Shown: positions 7,727 to 16,776, counted from the stretch's first letter. The stretch: DNA of 33,002 nucleotides from Bacteroidetes bacterium SB0662_bin_6 (GCA_009839485.1 VXPQ01000028.1:1-33002); one strand, 5' to 3'. Made by a program: numbers and translations. The notes: a model not told the origin generated them from the letters alone.

Positions 7727-8665
7727 CTATTTGAACAGATGACCCACGGGCAGTGCATGTCCCCGCAGGAAATCCATTGCCGGGATGCGGCGGCGACCTT
7801 CCTGTTGCAGTTCCAGCAACTCCACAGCCCCTTCGCCGCAAGCTACCACGAGGCGATCCGACACATCCGTCACCTGACCCGGCATGCCCTGCACTTCCCC
7901 CTGCCGGCCCGGATGTGCTACACGCGTCCTGTATATCTTGACCATGCTTTCGCCATCACAGGTCCAGGCGCCGGGATGCGGTGACAGTCCGCGTATACCG
8001 TTGTGCACCTGATACGCAGGTCGATCCCATACAATGCGAGCGTCTTCCTTGCGAATCCGCGGGGCCGGAGTAGCCTCTTCGTCGTTCTGGGGATGCACCT
8101 CAACCTCCCCGCGCTCGATGCACCGCACCGTCTCTACGACCGCCTCCGCGCCCATCACCATCATACGGTCATGCACGTCTCCAGTGGTCTCGTCCGGGCC
8201 GATCGGCATGGTTTTTTGCAAGATCACGTTCCCTGTATCCACAGTTTCTCTTAGAAAAAACGTGCTCACGCCCGTCTGCGTCTCACCCGCCATGACAGCG
8301 CGGTGGATCGGCGCAGCGCCCCGGTACTTCGGAAGCAACGAACCATGCAAGTTGAAGGCCCCCTTCCGGGCGATTCTGAACACGTCAGGGGGAAGAATGC
8401 GAAAAGCCACCACCACAATCAAGTCCGGCGTCAATCTGCGCACCGCTTCCGCAAAGACAGGATCGTGAAGGGATGCCGGTTGCAGAATCGTCCTGATACC
8501 CAGCCGCTGCGCTTCCTCCTTCACAGGTGTCGGGTGTATGCGGCGGCCCCGCCCCCGGGGTTTGTCAGGGGCCGTCACCACGGCGACCGGGCCGTAGCCC
8601 GACTCGGCGAGCCGTCGCAGCGACGGCACGGCAAAATCCGGCGTACCCATAAAAACGATCCGCAT
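7727..8665 (-). CDS. fmt: Methionyl-tRNA formyltransferase
   Basis: Fmt formylates the methionine on initiator tRNA, using 10-formyltetrahydrofolate. The N-terminus is MRIVFMGTPDFAVPSL. The catalytic triad is visible as N-L-H in FNLHGSLLPKYRGAAPIH (about N105, H107) and D143 in VDTGNV. The C-terminal OB-like domain (about 205-310) completes a normal length of 312 aa. I chose the ATG at 8665 as the conserved family start; an ATG at 8674 adds three residues. It lies downstream of ftsY, with repeat A (8697-8719) in the gap, and directly upstream of the galactokinase-like gene. Peptide deformylase is not in the window. Confidence 0.96.
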   Translation of the reverse strand: MRIVFMGTPDFAVPSLRRLAESGYGPVAVVTAPDKPRGRGRRIHPTPVKEEAQRLGIRTILQPASLHDPVFAEAVRRLTPDLIVVVAFRILPPDVFRIARKGAFNLHGSLLPKYRGAAPIHRAVMAGETQTGVSTFFLRETVDTGNVILQKTMPIGPDETTGDVHDRMMVMGAEAVVETVRCIERGEVEVHPQNDEEATPAPRIRKEDARIVWDRPAYQVHNGIRGLSPHPGAWTCDGESMVKIYRTRVAHPGRQGEVQGMPGQVTDVSDRLVVACGEGAVELLELQQEGRRRIPAMDFLRGHALPVGHLFK

Positions 8666-8696
8666 ATCCTGCATGGAAATGTCCGACGAGCAGATC

Positions 8697-8719
8697 AGGG
8701 CCTGTTAATACTATGCAGC
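8697..8719 (+). repeat. Dispersed repeat family A, copy 2
   Basis: A full match to the family consensus (AGGGCCTGTTAATACTATGC then AGC), in the gap between the ftsY stop and the fmt start. Unlike the other three copies it reads against the transcription of the genes around it, which argues against a simple terminator role. It is preceded by TCA; copies 1 and 3 are preceded by TTA. Confidence 0.75.
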
Positions 8720-8730
8720 AGACCGGGGCA

Positions 8731-9687
8731 TTACCCGAACAGGGTGTCCACAAACGCGCGGCGGTCGAATATCCGCAGATCCTCAATGCGCTCCCCCACC
8801 CCTATGTACTTGACGGGAATCCGGAAATCATTGGAAATACCGATCACAATGCCTCCTTTCGCCGTACCGTCCAGTTTGGTGACCGCAAGCCCCGTTACCT
8901 CGACACTGCGGGTGAACTCCTCCGCCTGCCGCAGGGCGTTCTGCCCGGTAGAAGCATCGAGTACCAGCAGCACCTCGTGGGGCGCTCCGGGAATGCGTTT
9001 GGCCATCGCACGCCGGATCTTCGCCAATTCCTCCATCAGCCCCCCGCGAGTATGGAGGCGTCCCGCCGTGTCGATAATCGCTACGTCCGCGCCCCGCGAA
9101 TCGGCCGAGGCTACCGTATCGTACGCCACCGAGGCCGGGTCGCTCCCCTGCGCTTGCCGAACGATAGGCACATCGGCACGTTCGGCCCAGATCGAGAGCT
9201 GCTCCACCGCAGCGGCGCGGAACGTATCGGCAGCGCCGAGCAACACGGATTTGCCGGCATCCTTGTACCGGTGCGCCATCTTCCCGATTGTGGTCGTTTT
9301 ACCGACCCCGTTGACGCCGACCACCATGATCACATGCGGACGGTTCGGTAACGGCGCGTCGAACCCTCCAGGGCGATCCGGGGCATCGTCAAGCAGCAGC
9401 GAGGCGATCTCGTTACGGATCAGGACGTGCAGTTCCGCCGTCGACACGTAGCGATCCTCGGCTACCCGCTCTCCGATGCGGTCGATGATGTGGAGCGTCG
9501 TACCGACCCCTACATCGCTGGTAACCAGCACCTCTTCCAACTCGTCCAGCACCTGCTCGTCCACGGTTTTTTTCCCGCGGATGATCCGGCGCATCTTGCC
9601 AAGAAATCCCGTTCTGGTTTTGTCCAGCCCCTTGTCAAGTCCCGCAGAGGGTGCTTCGCCATCCTGAGAACCGTCAAAAAAACCCAT
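8731..9687 (-). CDS. ftsY: Signal recognition particle receptor FtsY
   Basis: FtsY is the SRP-receptor GTPase that delivers ribosome-nascent-chain complexes to the Sec translocon at the inner membrane. The product has 318 aa. The N domain is about 25-100. The G domain has G1 GVNGVGKTT (124-132), the DTFRAAAVEQL segment (154-164), DTAGR (206-210) and TKLDGTAKGG (270-279). It lacks the long acidic A domain of E. coli FtsY; only about 25 N-terminal residues precede the N domain, as in many non-proteobacterial forms. The ATG at 9687 fits the conserved start MGFF. Confidence 0.97.
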   Translation of the reverse strand: MGFFDGSQDGEAPSAGLDKGLDKTRTGFLGKMRRIIRGKKTVDEQVLDELEEVLVTSDVGVGTTLHIIDRIGERVAEDRYVSTAELHVLIRNEIASLLLDDAPDRPGGFDAPLPNRPHVIMVVGVNGVGKTTTIGKMAHRYKDAGKSVLLGAADTFRAAAVEQLSIWAERADVPIVRQAQGSDPASVAYDTVASADSRGADVAIIDTAGRLHTRGGLMEELAKIRRAMAKRIPGAPHEVLLVLDASTGQNALRQAEEFTRSVEVTGLAVTKLDGTAKGGIVIGISNDFRIPVKYIGVGERIEDLRIFDRRAFVDTLFG

Positions 9688-9702
9688 GTGCCGTCCTGTA
9701 TA

Positions 9703-9716
9703 GGATACTCTGATCA
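9703..9716 (-). repeat. Dispersed repeat family B, partial copy 2 (pgsA-ftsY junction)
   Basis: On the minus strand TGATCAGAGTATCC is identical to the right half of the copy at 11493-11515; the AAGCGGTTTT half is missing. It begins inside the stop codon of the phosphatidyltransferase gene and ends 16 bases before the ftsY ATG. Confidence 0.5.
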
Positions 9717-10337
9717 GGGCTCCTCCCGTATCGCCCCGCTCGCGGCGCCCGGCGCAGCCTCCGCAGGCGGCCCGCTTTGCTTCATCAGCCTGGCATACCT
9801 GACCCCGTACATTGCAAAAGAACCGGCCAGAAGCCCCGTCGTCGCAAACAAACAGAATCGCATTACGGGATCGTCAGCCCGCATTAGCGCAGCAAGAACG
9901 GTAACGGCCACAGCCCCTACGGCCACCTTGCCGGACCAATCGCTCATTTCCATGCGCCCTGTGCGACGTACGAGTACTCCCGACCCCAGCAGAATAAGCA
10001 GATCCCGCGTGATCAGCACCATCAGAAACCAGACCGGCAGCATTCCCCGAAGAGCCAGTGCAAGCACGATAGCTATACCGGCGATCTTGTCGGCCAGCGG
10101 ATCCAGTATTTTTCCCCAATCCGATACCCTGCCCGCCCGCCGCGCTATCCGTCCGTCGAGCCAGTCGCTCATAATCATGACGGCAAGCAGCGCAAAAATC
10201 CAGCCGAGCGAGCCGTCGACCATGATCAGCCATGCGACAGGAACCACAAGAAGCACCCGTCCCATGCTGAGTGCGTTGGGCACGGTCCAGAAATTCCCGT
10301 CGGGGCGAAAGCGCCCGAACCTACGGGGTAGCATCAT
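9714..10337 (-). CDS. CDP-alcohol phosphatidyltransferase, PgsA-like
   Basis: This integral membrane enzyme probably makes phosphatidylglycerophosphate from CDP-diacylglycerol and glycerol-3-phosphate. The CDP-OH-P signature is intact: SDWLDGRIARRAGRVSDWG followed by KILDPLADK (about 57-84), with all the metal-binding Asp residues. About five or six hydrophobic segments surround it. The product has 207 aa and a hydrophilic, Ala/Gly/Pro-rich tail after residue 185. Its start overlaps the end of ispG by 17 bases, so the two are probably translationally coupled. Substrate choice (PG, cardiolipin or another phospholipid) cannot be proven from the motif, so I leave the symbol blank. Confidence 0.88.
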   Translation of the reverse strand: MMLPRRFGRFRPDGNFWTVPNALSMGRVLLVVPVAWLIMVDGSLGWIFALLAVMIMSDWLDGRIARRAGRVSDWGKILDPLADKIAGIAIVLALALRGMLPVWFLMVLITRDLLILLGSGVLVRRTGRMEMSDWSGKVAVGAVAVTVLAALMRADDPVMRFCLFATTGLLAGSFAMYGVRYARLMKQSGPPAEAAPGAASGAIREEP

Positions 10338-11409
10338 CGGTGTCGTCCTCCCAGGATTCGATGGCCTCCATCACCGCTTCCACGATATCCTCGGATGGCA
10401 CGGTACCCACCACCTCGCCCCGCTTGAAAAGATGCGCCCGACCCCGCCCAAGCGAAATGCCCAGGTCCGCCCCCGCGGCCTCTCCGGGCCCATTCACCGC
10501 ACAGCCCATGAGCGCTACGTTGAGATCCTTCTCGAAACGGGCTTCCTGCACCGCCGCCTCCACCTTTTCCACGATCGAAAACAAATCGCCTTCCATGCGG
10601 CCGCATGTGGGGCAGGCAATCACGTTTACACCCGGACGTCCCAGGCGGAGCGACTTCAGAATGCGGTGCCCTACCTCGACTTCCCGTACGGAGGGCGTCG
10701 CCAGCGAAACACGGATCGTGTCCCCGATCCCGTCAGCCAGCAGCGTCCCGATCCCTATCGAACTCTTGACGGAACCGCTATCGAAAGCACCTGATTCGGT
10801 GACTCCGAGATGCAATGGAAAATGCGTCTTCTCCGCAAGCAGGCGGTAGGCCTGAATCATGAAAAACACGTCCGAGTGCTTGACCGAAATAACCAGGTCC
10901 TCAAACCCGTGCCGCTGGCATATCTCCACATGCCGCATAGCGCTTTCGAAGAGGGCCTCCGGCTGCGGGTAGCCATACTTGTCCAGCAGATCCTTTTCCA
11001 GCGACCCGGAGTTGACCCCGATGCGAATGGGAATGCCGGCTTCTTTCGCCGCAAGCAATACTTCCCGCTCCCACTCTTCCTTGCCTATGTTGCCGGGATT
11101 GATGCGGACCTTGGCCACCTTCGATTCCACAGCCTTCAGGGCATACTGGTAATTGAAGTGAATATCGGCGACGATCGGCACGGGAGCGCCCTGCACAATA
11201 TCCGGCAGCGCTTCTGCATCTTCCGGGCGCGGTACCGCCACGCGCACAATGTCGGCGCCGGCCTCGGCAAGTTGGCGAATCTCGTTGAGCGACGCCTCTA
11301 CATTATGTGTTTTGGAGGTGGTCATGGACTGCACCGATATCGGTGCGCGCCCCCCGATTTCCACGGGACCCACCTGCACAGGCCGTGATTCTCGCCGATA
11401 TCGTTCCAT
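10321..11409 (-). CDS. ispG: 4-hydroxy-3-methylbut-2-enyl diphosphate synthase (MEP pathway)
   Basis: IspG converts MEcPP to HMBPP, the penultimate step of the MEP isoprenoid route, with a [4Fe-4S] cluster. From MERYRRESRPVQVG the product has 362 aa, the length of the compact bacterial form without the plant-type insert. The TIM-barrel part is 10-255. The cluster ligands are CPTCGR (C266, C269), C303 in MGCAVNGPGEA, and E310, matching the family set. I chose the ATG at 11409; the frame stays open upstream to 11532, but that stretch runs through a family-B repeat and looks non-coding. With ispE at 15.9 kb it marks MEP-type isoprenoid synthesis. Confidence 0.96.
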   Translation of the reverse strand: MERYRRESRPVQVGPVEIGGRAPISVQSMTTSKTHNVEASLNEIRQLAEAGADIVRVAVPRPEDAEALPDIVQGAPVPIVADIHFNYQYALKAVESKVAKVRINPGNIGKEEWEREVLLAAKEAGIPIRIGVNSGSLEKDLLDKYGYPQPEALFESAMRHVEICQRHGFEDLVISVKHSDVFFMIQAYRLLAEKTHFPLHLGVTESGAFDSGSVKSSIGIGTLLADGIGDTIRVSLATPSVREVEVGHRILKSLRLGRPGVNVIACPTCGRMEGDLFSIVEKVEAAVQEARFEKDLNVALMGCAVNGPGEAAGADLGISLGRGRAHLFKRGEVVGTVPSEDIVEAVMEAIESWEDDTDDATP

Positions 11410-11492
11410 GGCTGTCAATAACAATGATGAACGGGTACTCTCCTGTAACGAAACCGAATGTTCTTGTGTTGCACGAAACAGGTTTATGGATA

Positions 11493-11515
11493 GGATACTC
11501 TGATCAAAACCGCTT
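11493..11515 (-). repeat. Dispersed repeat family B, copy 3 (EEP-ispG junction)
   Basis: On the minus strand it reads AAGCGGTTTTGATCAGAGTA then TCC. It differs from copy 1 at only two positions and shares a 14-base identical core with copy 2. It sits 37 bases after the EEP-gene stop and about 84 bases before the ispG start, in the same orientation relative to transcription as the other two. Confidence 0.6.
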
Positions 11516-11551
11516 CGCTCAGCGCTTCGCAAAGGAGCATCCGGAAACCCG

Positions 11552-12622
11552 TCAATCCCGGAGGCGCAAAGTTACCAGAAGCGGCAGATGATCGGAAAGA
11601 TGCGCTTCCTGCACCCGGGCGGCGACGACTTCCCATTCCTCGCTCACGAATACGTAGTCGATCCGCACCGCAGGCAACCGCGCATGGTAGGTCATTCCCC
11701 ACCCCTCGCCCGCCTCCGCAAAGGCATCGCGTAACCGGCCCGACAATGTGTGGTACACCCGGTTGTTCGGGGTGCTGTTCAGATCGCCGCAGAGAATAAC
11801 GGGCAGTGTTTCTTCTTCGATCATCGCTACGATCCCATCGATCTCCCGGGCGCGGACCCGGTATGCGGCGCGGTACTGCCTGAGATAGCGCATGATATAT
11901 TCGACATCGAAAACGGACGAGCGCGTTTCCTCCCAGGGTTTCCTTTCCCCGAACGTGCGCAAGTGCACGTTATACAGTATGAAATCCCGGTCCTGCCAGC
12001 GTACCCGGGCCCTGATAACATGCGACGTACGATTATCCGACGAATACAGGCGACGCCGGGACACATGCACAACCGACGGCTTGCTGAGCACGGGCTGTTG
12101 CGTCCAGGAAGCATTATCGGGACGTATGGACGAGAAGCCCAGCGAGTCGAACAAAATCGAGACATACGGATCGGCCCGGGTAAAAGGCGCCTCGTCATAC
12201 CAGGCAATGGAGGCCTCCTGCAGACCGATAATATCCGGGCGGCTTTCCTCGACAAGACGAGCCATGTGCGCGGGGCGCTCCGGAGTAGCATCGCGCCAGA
12301 TGGCGGGAGCGTTGAATGTGAGGAGCGTCAGTGCATCGTCCGGGGTGTCCGGGACGGCATCGAAGCGGTCGAACGGATTGGCGCGGATCAGAAAAAGCGC
12401 CAGCAACACGCCGTTGACGACCAGAGCGCGCCGGTTCCCCGCCAGCGCAAGCAATACCGTCATCCCCGCGAGAACCAGCGCAATGTACGGTAAACACACG
12501 GCGACGAGTTCGAACCACCAGAAAACGCCGAAGGGCACGTAGTACGCAAGGTACCCGGCCAGAAAGAGCAATGCGATCGGGATATTGACCGCAGCGAGGA
12601 TTGTGCGCACAAACCGTTTCAT
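11552..12622 (-). CDS. Membrane-anchored endonuclease/exonuclease/phosphatase (EEP) family protein
   Basis: The 356-aa product has about three hydrophobic helices (residues 8-90), then an EEP catalytic domain. Its motifs are in order: LLTFNA (metal site), DIIGLQEAS, YNVHLR, ILCGDLNSTPNN, RIDYVFVS and SDHLPL. All core residues of a Mg-dependent DNase-I-like phosphoesterase are present. The substrate cannot be told from sequence; the family covers nucleases, sphingomyelinases and inositol-phosphate phosphatases. Membrane anchoring suggests a lipid or envelope substrate. It starts 9 bases after the rhomboid gene's stop, so the two are probably co-transcribed. Confidence 0.88.
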   Translation of the reverse strand: MKRFVRTILAAVNIPIALLFLAGYLAYYVPFGVFWWFELVAVCLPYIALVLAGMTVLLALAGNRRALVVNGVLLALFLIRANPFDRFDAVPDTPDDALTLLTFNAPAIWRDATPERPAHMARLVEESRPDIIGLQEASIAWYDEAPFTRADPYVSILFDSLGFSSIRPDNASWTQQPVLSKPSVVHVSRRRLYSSDNRTSHVIRARVRWQDRDFILYNVHLRTFGERKPWEETRSSVFDVEYIMRYLRQYRAAYRVRAREIDGIVAMIEEETLPVILCGDLNSTPNNRVYHTLSGRLRDAFAEAGEGWGMTYHARLPAVRIDYVFVSEEWEVVAARVQEAHLSDHLPLLVTLRLRD

Positions 12623-12631
12623 CGCCGATGC

Positions 12632-13297
12632 TTACCAATACATCGTTCGGCCGGGGCGTATTGGAAGTTTGCCCCTCCAGTACTGTATTAGCAGGAAGCC
12701 GAACAACATGCCGCCAAGATGGGCAAAATTGGCGACGCCGGCCTGGGTGCCCGTCACGGCGGCCCATAATTCCAGCACGCCGTACATGATCACAAGCCAT
12801 TTTGCCTTGATCGGGAACAGAAAATAAATATAGATGGGCTGGTTGGGAAACATCATGCCGAAGGCAAGGAGGATGCCGAATATCCCGCCCGATGCGCCTA
12901 CCGTCGGATACACCGTACCGCTGGAGGAAGCAACGATCAGTTGAATCAGCCCCGCGCCGATGACACAGACGAAATAAAATATGGTGAACCGGCGACTGCC
13001 CCATGTATTTTCGATCTGCACGCCAAACAGCCACAGCGCAAACATATTGAACAAAAGATGCGTGAAGCCTCCGTGCAGAAAGGAATACGTCACCAGTTGC
13101 CACGGCAAAAACGACGCAAAACCGCCTGGTAATCCGGAATTTCCTACAGGCCACAGGGCAAACCACTGCACAAGCACCCGACTCAGGACAGGAGTCATCG
13201 TGGCGAGAAATACCAGCCCGTTCAGAATCAGCAGATTCTTGATGACCGGCGGAAACATCGAAAATTGCGTGAGGGGTCGGTAAGAATTCTGGTACAT
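12632..13297 (-). CDS. Rhomboid family intramembrane serine protease
   Basis: The 221-aa product has six or so membrane helices and the full rhomboid catalytic set. The nucleophile is Ser136 in GASGG (134-138), the general base is His193 in FAHLGG, and the HGGFTHLLFNMFALW stretch (75-89) holds the H80-xxx-N84 oxyanion motif. It should cleave transmembrane substrates within the inner membrane; the substrate is unknown. It is the first gene of the minus-strand block, divergent from the PBP gene across a 145-base gap (13298-13442). I see no strong promoter in that gap. Confidence 0.95.
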   Translation of the reverse strand: MYQNSYRPLTQFSMFPPVIKNLLILNGLVFLATMTPVLSRVLVQWFALWPVGNSGLPGGFASFLPWQLVTYSFLHGGFTHLLFNMFALWLFGVQIENTWGSRRFTIFYFVCVIGAGLIQLIVASSSGTVYPTVGASGGIFGILLAFGMMFPNQPIYIYFLFPIKAKWLVIMYGVLELWAAVTGTQAGVANFAHLGGMLFGFLLIQYWRGKLPIRPGRTMYW

Positions 13298-13442
13298 CGT
13301 CCGATATGTACGTGCAATAACGGTATCCCTGCCTTTGGATATACCCCTCTCTTAGCGATAAACGCCCGTAAAGTTGCGTTTCCCTGCGGAACGAACGGTC
13401 GAAAACCGGCATTCAAGGAGCACCGTCCTTCTTTTCGTGTTC

Positions 13443-15770
13443 ATGTCGGATTCGCGATATTCCAAGGAAGAACTGGAACGCTATTTCAGCGATCCTGCCG
13501 CACGTCGTGCGGGCCCTGACCGATCCCGCTCCAGCAAGCGGCAGGGGTATTTCTACCGCCGTTTCCGGAACGAAAAAAAGGCGCAGGCTGCGTTCCTGCT
13601 TTCTGTGATCGGCGGCGGCGTCATTGCCTTTTCCTTCTTCATCGGGGGATGGGCGCTGCTGCTCTCCGATGAACTGCCGGATTTCCGGCAACTCGACAAT
13701 CCCGATTTGCAGCTTGCAACGGTCGCCTATACGGCCGACGGCAAGGAACTCGTGCGGTATGCTTTCCAGAATCGTTCCTGGACCAACTACGACGATATTT
13801 CACCCCATGCGATCAACGCCCTCGTCGCTACAGAGGACCGGCGCTTTCATGGTCACTGGGGTATTGACCCGCGGGGCCTCGTGGCCGCCGCCGTGGATGT
13901 GATTCGAAAGGGCGAATTGCGCGGCGCCTCGACGATTACCCAGCAGTTGGCCCGCAACCTGTACAACCAGGACATCGGTTTCGAGGTGTCCGTTTCCCGC
14001 AAACTCAAGGAAATGATCACGGCGGTGCAACTCGAGCGCCGCTACACAAAGCGGGAGATCATCGAGATGTATCTCAACACGGTGCCCTTCAGCAGCAATG
14101 CATACGGGATCGAAGCGGCGGCCCGCACCTATTTCAGCAAAACGGCGGCGGAATTATCTCCTCTCGAAGGAGCCACGTTGATCGGGATGCTGAAAGCAAA
14201 TACGTATTACAATCCCTACCGGAATCCCGAAAATTCCCGTCGCAGGCGGAACGTGGTGCTGAAACAGATGGCGGATCAGGGCTTCATCCCGCGCACATTC
14301 TATGACGAACACCATCCCGATTCGGTACGCACCGACTACAACCCGTCTTCGGAAGTGACTGCGGCTCTGGCGCCGTATTTCGCCGAGCAGGTGCGGCTTT
14401 GGATGCGGGAGTGGGCTGCGGAAAACGGCCACAACCTGTATGAGGACGGTTTGCGCGTGTATACGCCGCTCGACTCGCGGATGCAGGAAATTGCACAGCA
14501 GTCCGTGGACGAAAATATGGAGGGCCTCCAGGCAGTCGTGGATTACGAATGGAGTTACGGGGGCGGCTTCTGGACATCACTCGACCCGTACCTGGAACAG
14601 ACGGGTTACGAGCCGTGGGCCCGGTACTGGCGCAACAATCCCCAAACGCTCGCGTCGTTCATCCGGGGCACGGAGCGCTACCGCTCGCTTTTGCGCCAGC
14701 CGGGAATGTCGGCGAACGACGCCGTCGCCCAGCTCCGCAATAACGCGGCGTTCATGGATTCGCTGAAAACGGCCAAAACGCGGCTCCAGGCCGGCCTGGT
14801 CTCCATCGATCCCCATACCGGACACATCAAAGCCTGGGTGGGCGGAAGAAACCTCAAGACCGAGTGGTACGACCATGTCAACAAAGCCGCCCGCCAACCC
14901 GGCTCGACATTCAAACCGTTCGTCTACACAGCAGCGATCGACAACGGATGGCCCCCCTGGCATCAGCTCCCGGACAGTGCATTCACGTATGTGGATCCGA
15001 TTACCGAGGTAGTATGGCAGCCGCAAAACGCGGACGACCAATCAACGGGGCGCATGATGAGCCTTACCGAAGGGCTGGCTCAGTCGAAAAACACGGTCAC
15101 GGCTCGTGTGATCACGGAGCTCGTGAACCCGGAACTGGTTACGTTCTATGCACGCAGGATGGGCATAAAAAGCGAATTGGACGCCGTGCCGGCGCTGGCC
15201 CTCGGCACCAGCGACATCACATTGCTTGAACTGACCTCGGCCTTCAGCACGCTGGCGAGCGGCGGCCTGCAATACGATCCCGTCTTTGTGACGCGCATCG
15301 AGGATCGCTTCGGAAACGTACTGTACGAGCACACCTCCTCGCCGGAAGAAGCGCTCTCCGAACAGACGGCGTACACGGTGGTCAACATGATGCGGGGCAT
15401 TATTACCGGTGGCACGGGAAGACGCATCAGAGGTCAGTACGAGCTGTACGACTACGATCTGGCAGGCAAGACGGGCACCACGCAGAACCACGCAGACGGC
15501 TGGTTCGGCCTCATGCACCCCAACCTGGTGACCGGCGCATGGGTGGGATTCAATGACCGGCGCGTGACCTTTGATTCGTTCTGGTGGGGACAGGGCGCGC
15601 ACAATGCGCTGTTTCTGGTGGGGCAGTACTTCCGGGGTCTCGTCGATTCCGAGGAGATCGAGATCACGGAAGATCCCTTTCCCAGCCCCGAAGAACTGGG
15701 CCTGACCTACGATGACCCCTTGGGCGAAGAGAGGAAGGCAAACGTCGGCGAGCGCGGCGTCGATTGGTAA
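13443..15770 (+). CDS. Bifunctional class A penicillin-binding protein (PBP1a-like)
   Basis: This enzyme polymerises lipid II and cross-links peptidoglycan at the outer face of the inner membrane. The 775-aa product has a basic cytoplasmic head and a membrane helix at about 52-75. The GT51 glycosyltransferase follows, with catalytic Glu in EDRRFHGHWG (131-140) and GASTITQQLARNLY (161-174). The transpeptidase has SxxK (S488-TF-K491), SKN (548-550) and KTGT (676-679). A linker at 370-440 (about 70 aa, Trp/Tyr-rich) between the two catalytic parts is longer than usual. I chose the ATG at 13443 because the open frame upstream to 13374 encodes only non-family sequence. It is convergent with ispE. 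Confidence 0.95.
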   Translation: MSDSRYSKEELERYFSDPAARRAGPDRSRSSKRQGYFYRRFRNEKKAQAAFLLSVIGGGVIAFSFFIGGWALLLSDELPDFRQLDNPDLQLATVAYTADGKELVRYAFQNRSWTNYDDISPHAINALVATEDRRFHGHWGIDPRGLVAAAVDVIRKGELRGASTITQQLARNLYNQDIGFEVSVSRKLKEMITAVQLERRYTKREIIEMYLNTVPFSSNAYGIEAAARTYFSKTAAELSPLEGATLIGMLKANTYYNPYRNPENSRRRRNVVLKQMADQGFIPRTFYDEHHPDSVRTDYNPSSEVTAALAPYFAEQVRLWMREWAAENGHNLYEDGLRVYTPLDSRMQEIAQQSVDENMEGLQAVVDYEWSYGGGFWTSLDPYLEQTGYEPWARYWRNNPQTLASFIRGTERYRSLLRQPGMSANDAVAQLRNNAAFMDSLKTAKTRLQAGLVSIDPHTGHIKAWVGGRNLKTEWYDHVNKAARQPGSTFKPFVYTAAIDNGWPPWHQLPDSAFTYVDPITEVVWQPQNADDQSTGRMMSLTEGLAQSKNTVTARVITELVNPELVTFYARRMGIKSELDAVPALALGTSDITLLELTSAFSTLASGGLQYDPVFVTRIEDRFGNVLYEHTSSPEEALSEQTAYTVVNMMRGIITGGTGRRIRGQYELYDYDLAGKTGTTQNHADGWFGLMHPNLVTGAWVGFNDRRVTFDSFWWGQGAHNALFLVGQYFRGLVDSEEIEITEDPFPSPEELGLTYDDPLGEERKANVGERGVDW

Positions 15771-15796
15771 GCGCCGCAAACAGGAAAGACCTGCTT

Positions 15797-15819
15797 AGGG
15801 CCTGTTAACACTATGCAGC
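15797..15819 (+). repeat. Dispersed repeat family A, copy 3
   Basis: Exact consensus AGGGCCTGTTAACACTATGC then AGC, 27 bases after the PBP stop in the 97-base gap between the PBP gene and ispE, which are convergent. It is preceded by TTA, like copy 1. AACAGG at 15779-15784 can pair with CCTGTT inside the repeat. Confidence 0.75.
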
Positions 15820-15867
15820 GGCGTAATGTACCGGGGTGCGTGTTCATCGTGATATCGAACCGGTCGT

Positions 15868-16776
15868 TCATGCGCGGCCCCGCCAGGTTCGGCAACCGGA
15901 TCGGCGGAGCACATCCTCGGCTTTCCGGGCCCGTGCTTCGTCCTCGAATGCACCATACACCGCCGAACCCGAACCGGAAAGCGAAGCGTACACGGCGCCC
16001 GTTTCTTCGAGCACGGTCTTCGCAGCAGCGATGCGGGGATACCGGGGCAGTATGACCCTTTCGAAATCGTTCGTCAGCTCTGCGCGCCAGCGCTCAGGAT
16101 CGCCGGATAACAAGACCTCACACAAATCCGGGCGATTCCGGTCATTCGGCTGCACGAGGGCATAGGCTCCGGCGGTCGAGACCTGCACGGGCGGCGCCGC
16201 CACCACAAGGTGATACGGAAAAACGTACGGAGTCCCGTCCTGCAGGAGTGGTTTCAGCATATCGCCGCGTCCTGTGCCGAACGCCGCCGCATCTCCCGCT
16301 GCGAAGAATGCTGCATCCGCACCGACGCTTGCGGCTATATCTATCAGCTCCTCCAGGGACCGACCCAACTTCCACCAATCATTCAGCAGATGAAGCGCCG
16401 TGGCCGCATCGCTGGACCCGCCTCCGAGTCCGGCGCCCACGGGAATACGTTTGCGAAGCTCAATAGATGCCGCCTTGTCCGGGTTAAGGCATCGCGCCGC
16501 GCGATAGACCAGATTATCGGCGCCCGGCGGAACCTGGAGCACACGATCAGCAGGCGAGGCATCCTCCACAGGAATCACCTGCAACGGGCCGGAAAACGCC
16601 GGGAAATCCGCCTCCTTGCGGCCTTCGGGTGGTGTGATGGAAACCTCATCCGCCCAGCCGATCCGCAGAAACACGGTTTCGATGTCGTGATACCCGTCGC
16701 TGCGCTTGCGGAGCACATGCAAACCAAGATTGATCTTGGCGGGGGCGGCTTTACGAAGCATCCTCTGTGAAACCAT
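15868..16776 (-). CDS. ispE: 4-diphosphocytidyl-2-C-methyl-D-erythritol kinase (MEP pathway)
   Basis: IspE phosphorylates CDP-methylerythritol in the MEP isoprenoid pathway. From MVSQRMLRKAAPAKINLGLH the product has about 302 aa, normal for the family. GHMP motifs are intact: PAKINLGL, the glycine-rich PVGAGLGGGSSDAA, a GADAAFF segment, and LSGSGSAVYGAF near the C-terminus. The frame is open upstream to 16947, but those 57 residues have no family counterpart, so the ATG at 16776 (or 16788/16761) is more likely. Two palindromes lie between this gene and the divergent polysaccharide operon. Confidence 0.95.
   Translation of the reverse strand: MVSQRMLRKAAPAKINLGLHVLRKRSDGYHDIETVFLRIGWADEVSITPPEGRKEADFPAFSGPLQVIPVEDASPADRVLQVPPGADNLVYRAARCLNPDKAASIELRKRIPVGAGLGGGSSDAATALHLLNDWWKLGRSLEELIDIAASVGADAAFFAAGDAAAFGTGRGDMLKPLLQDGTPYVFPYHLVVAAPPVQVSTAGAYALVQPNDRNRPDLCEVLLSGDPERWRAELTNDFERVILPRYPRIAAAKTVLEETGAVYASLSGSGSAVYGAFEDEARARKAEDVLRRSGCRTWRGRA

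Noticed and set aside
12195-13412. 405-codon minus-strand frame across the EEP and rhomboid genes
   Set aside because: It overlaps two genes with complete catalytic motifs in another frame on the same strand, and its translation is Arg/Ser/Cys-rich with no domain.
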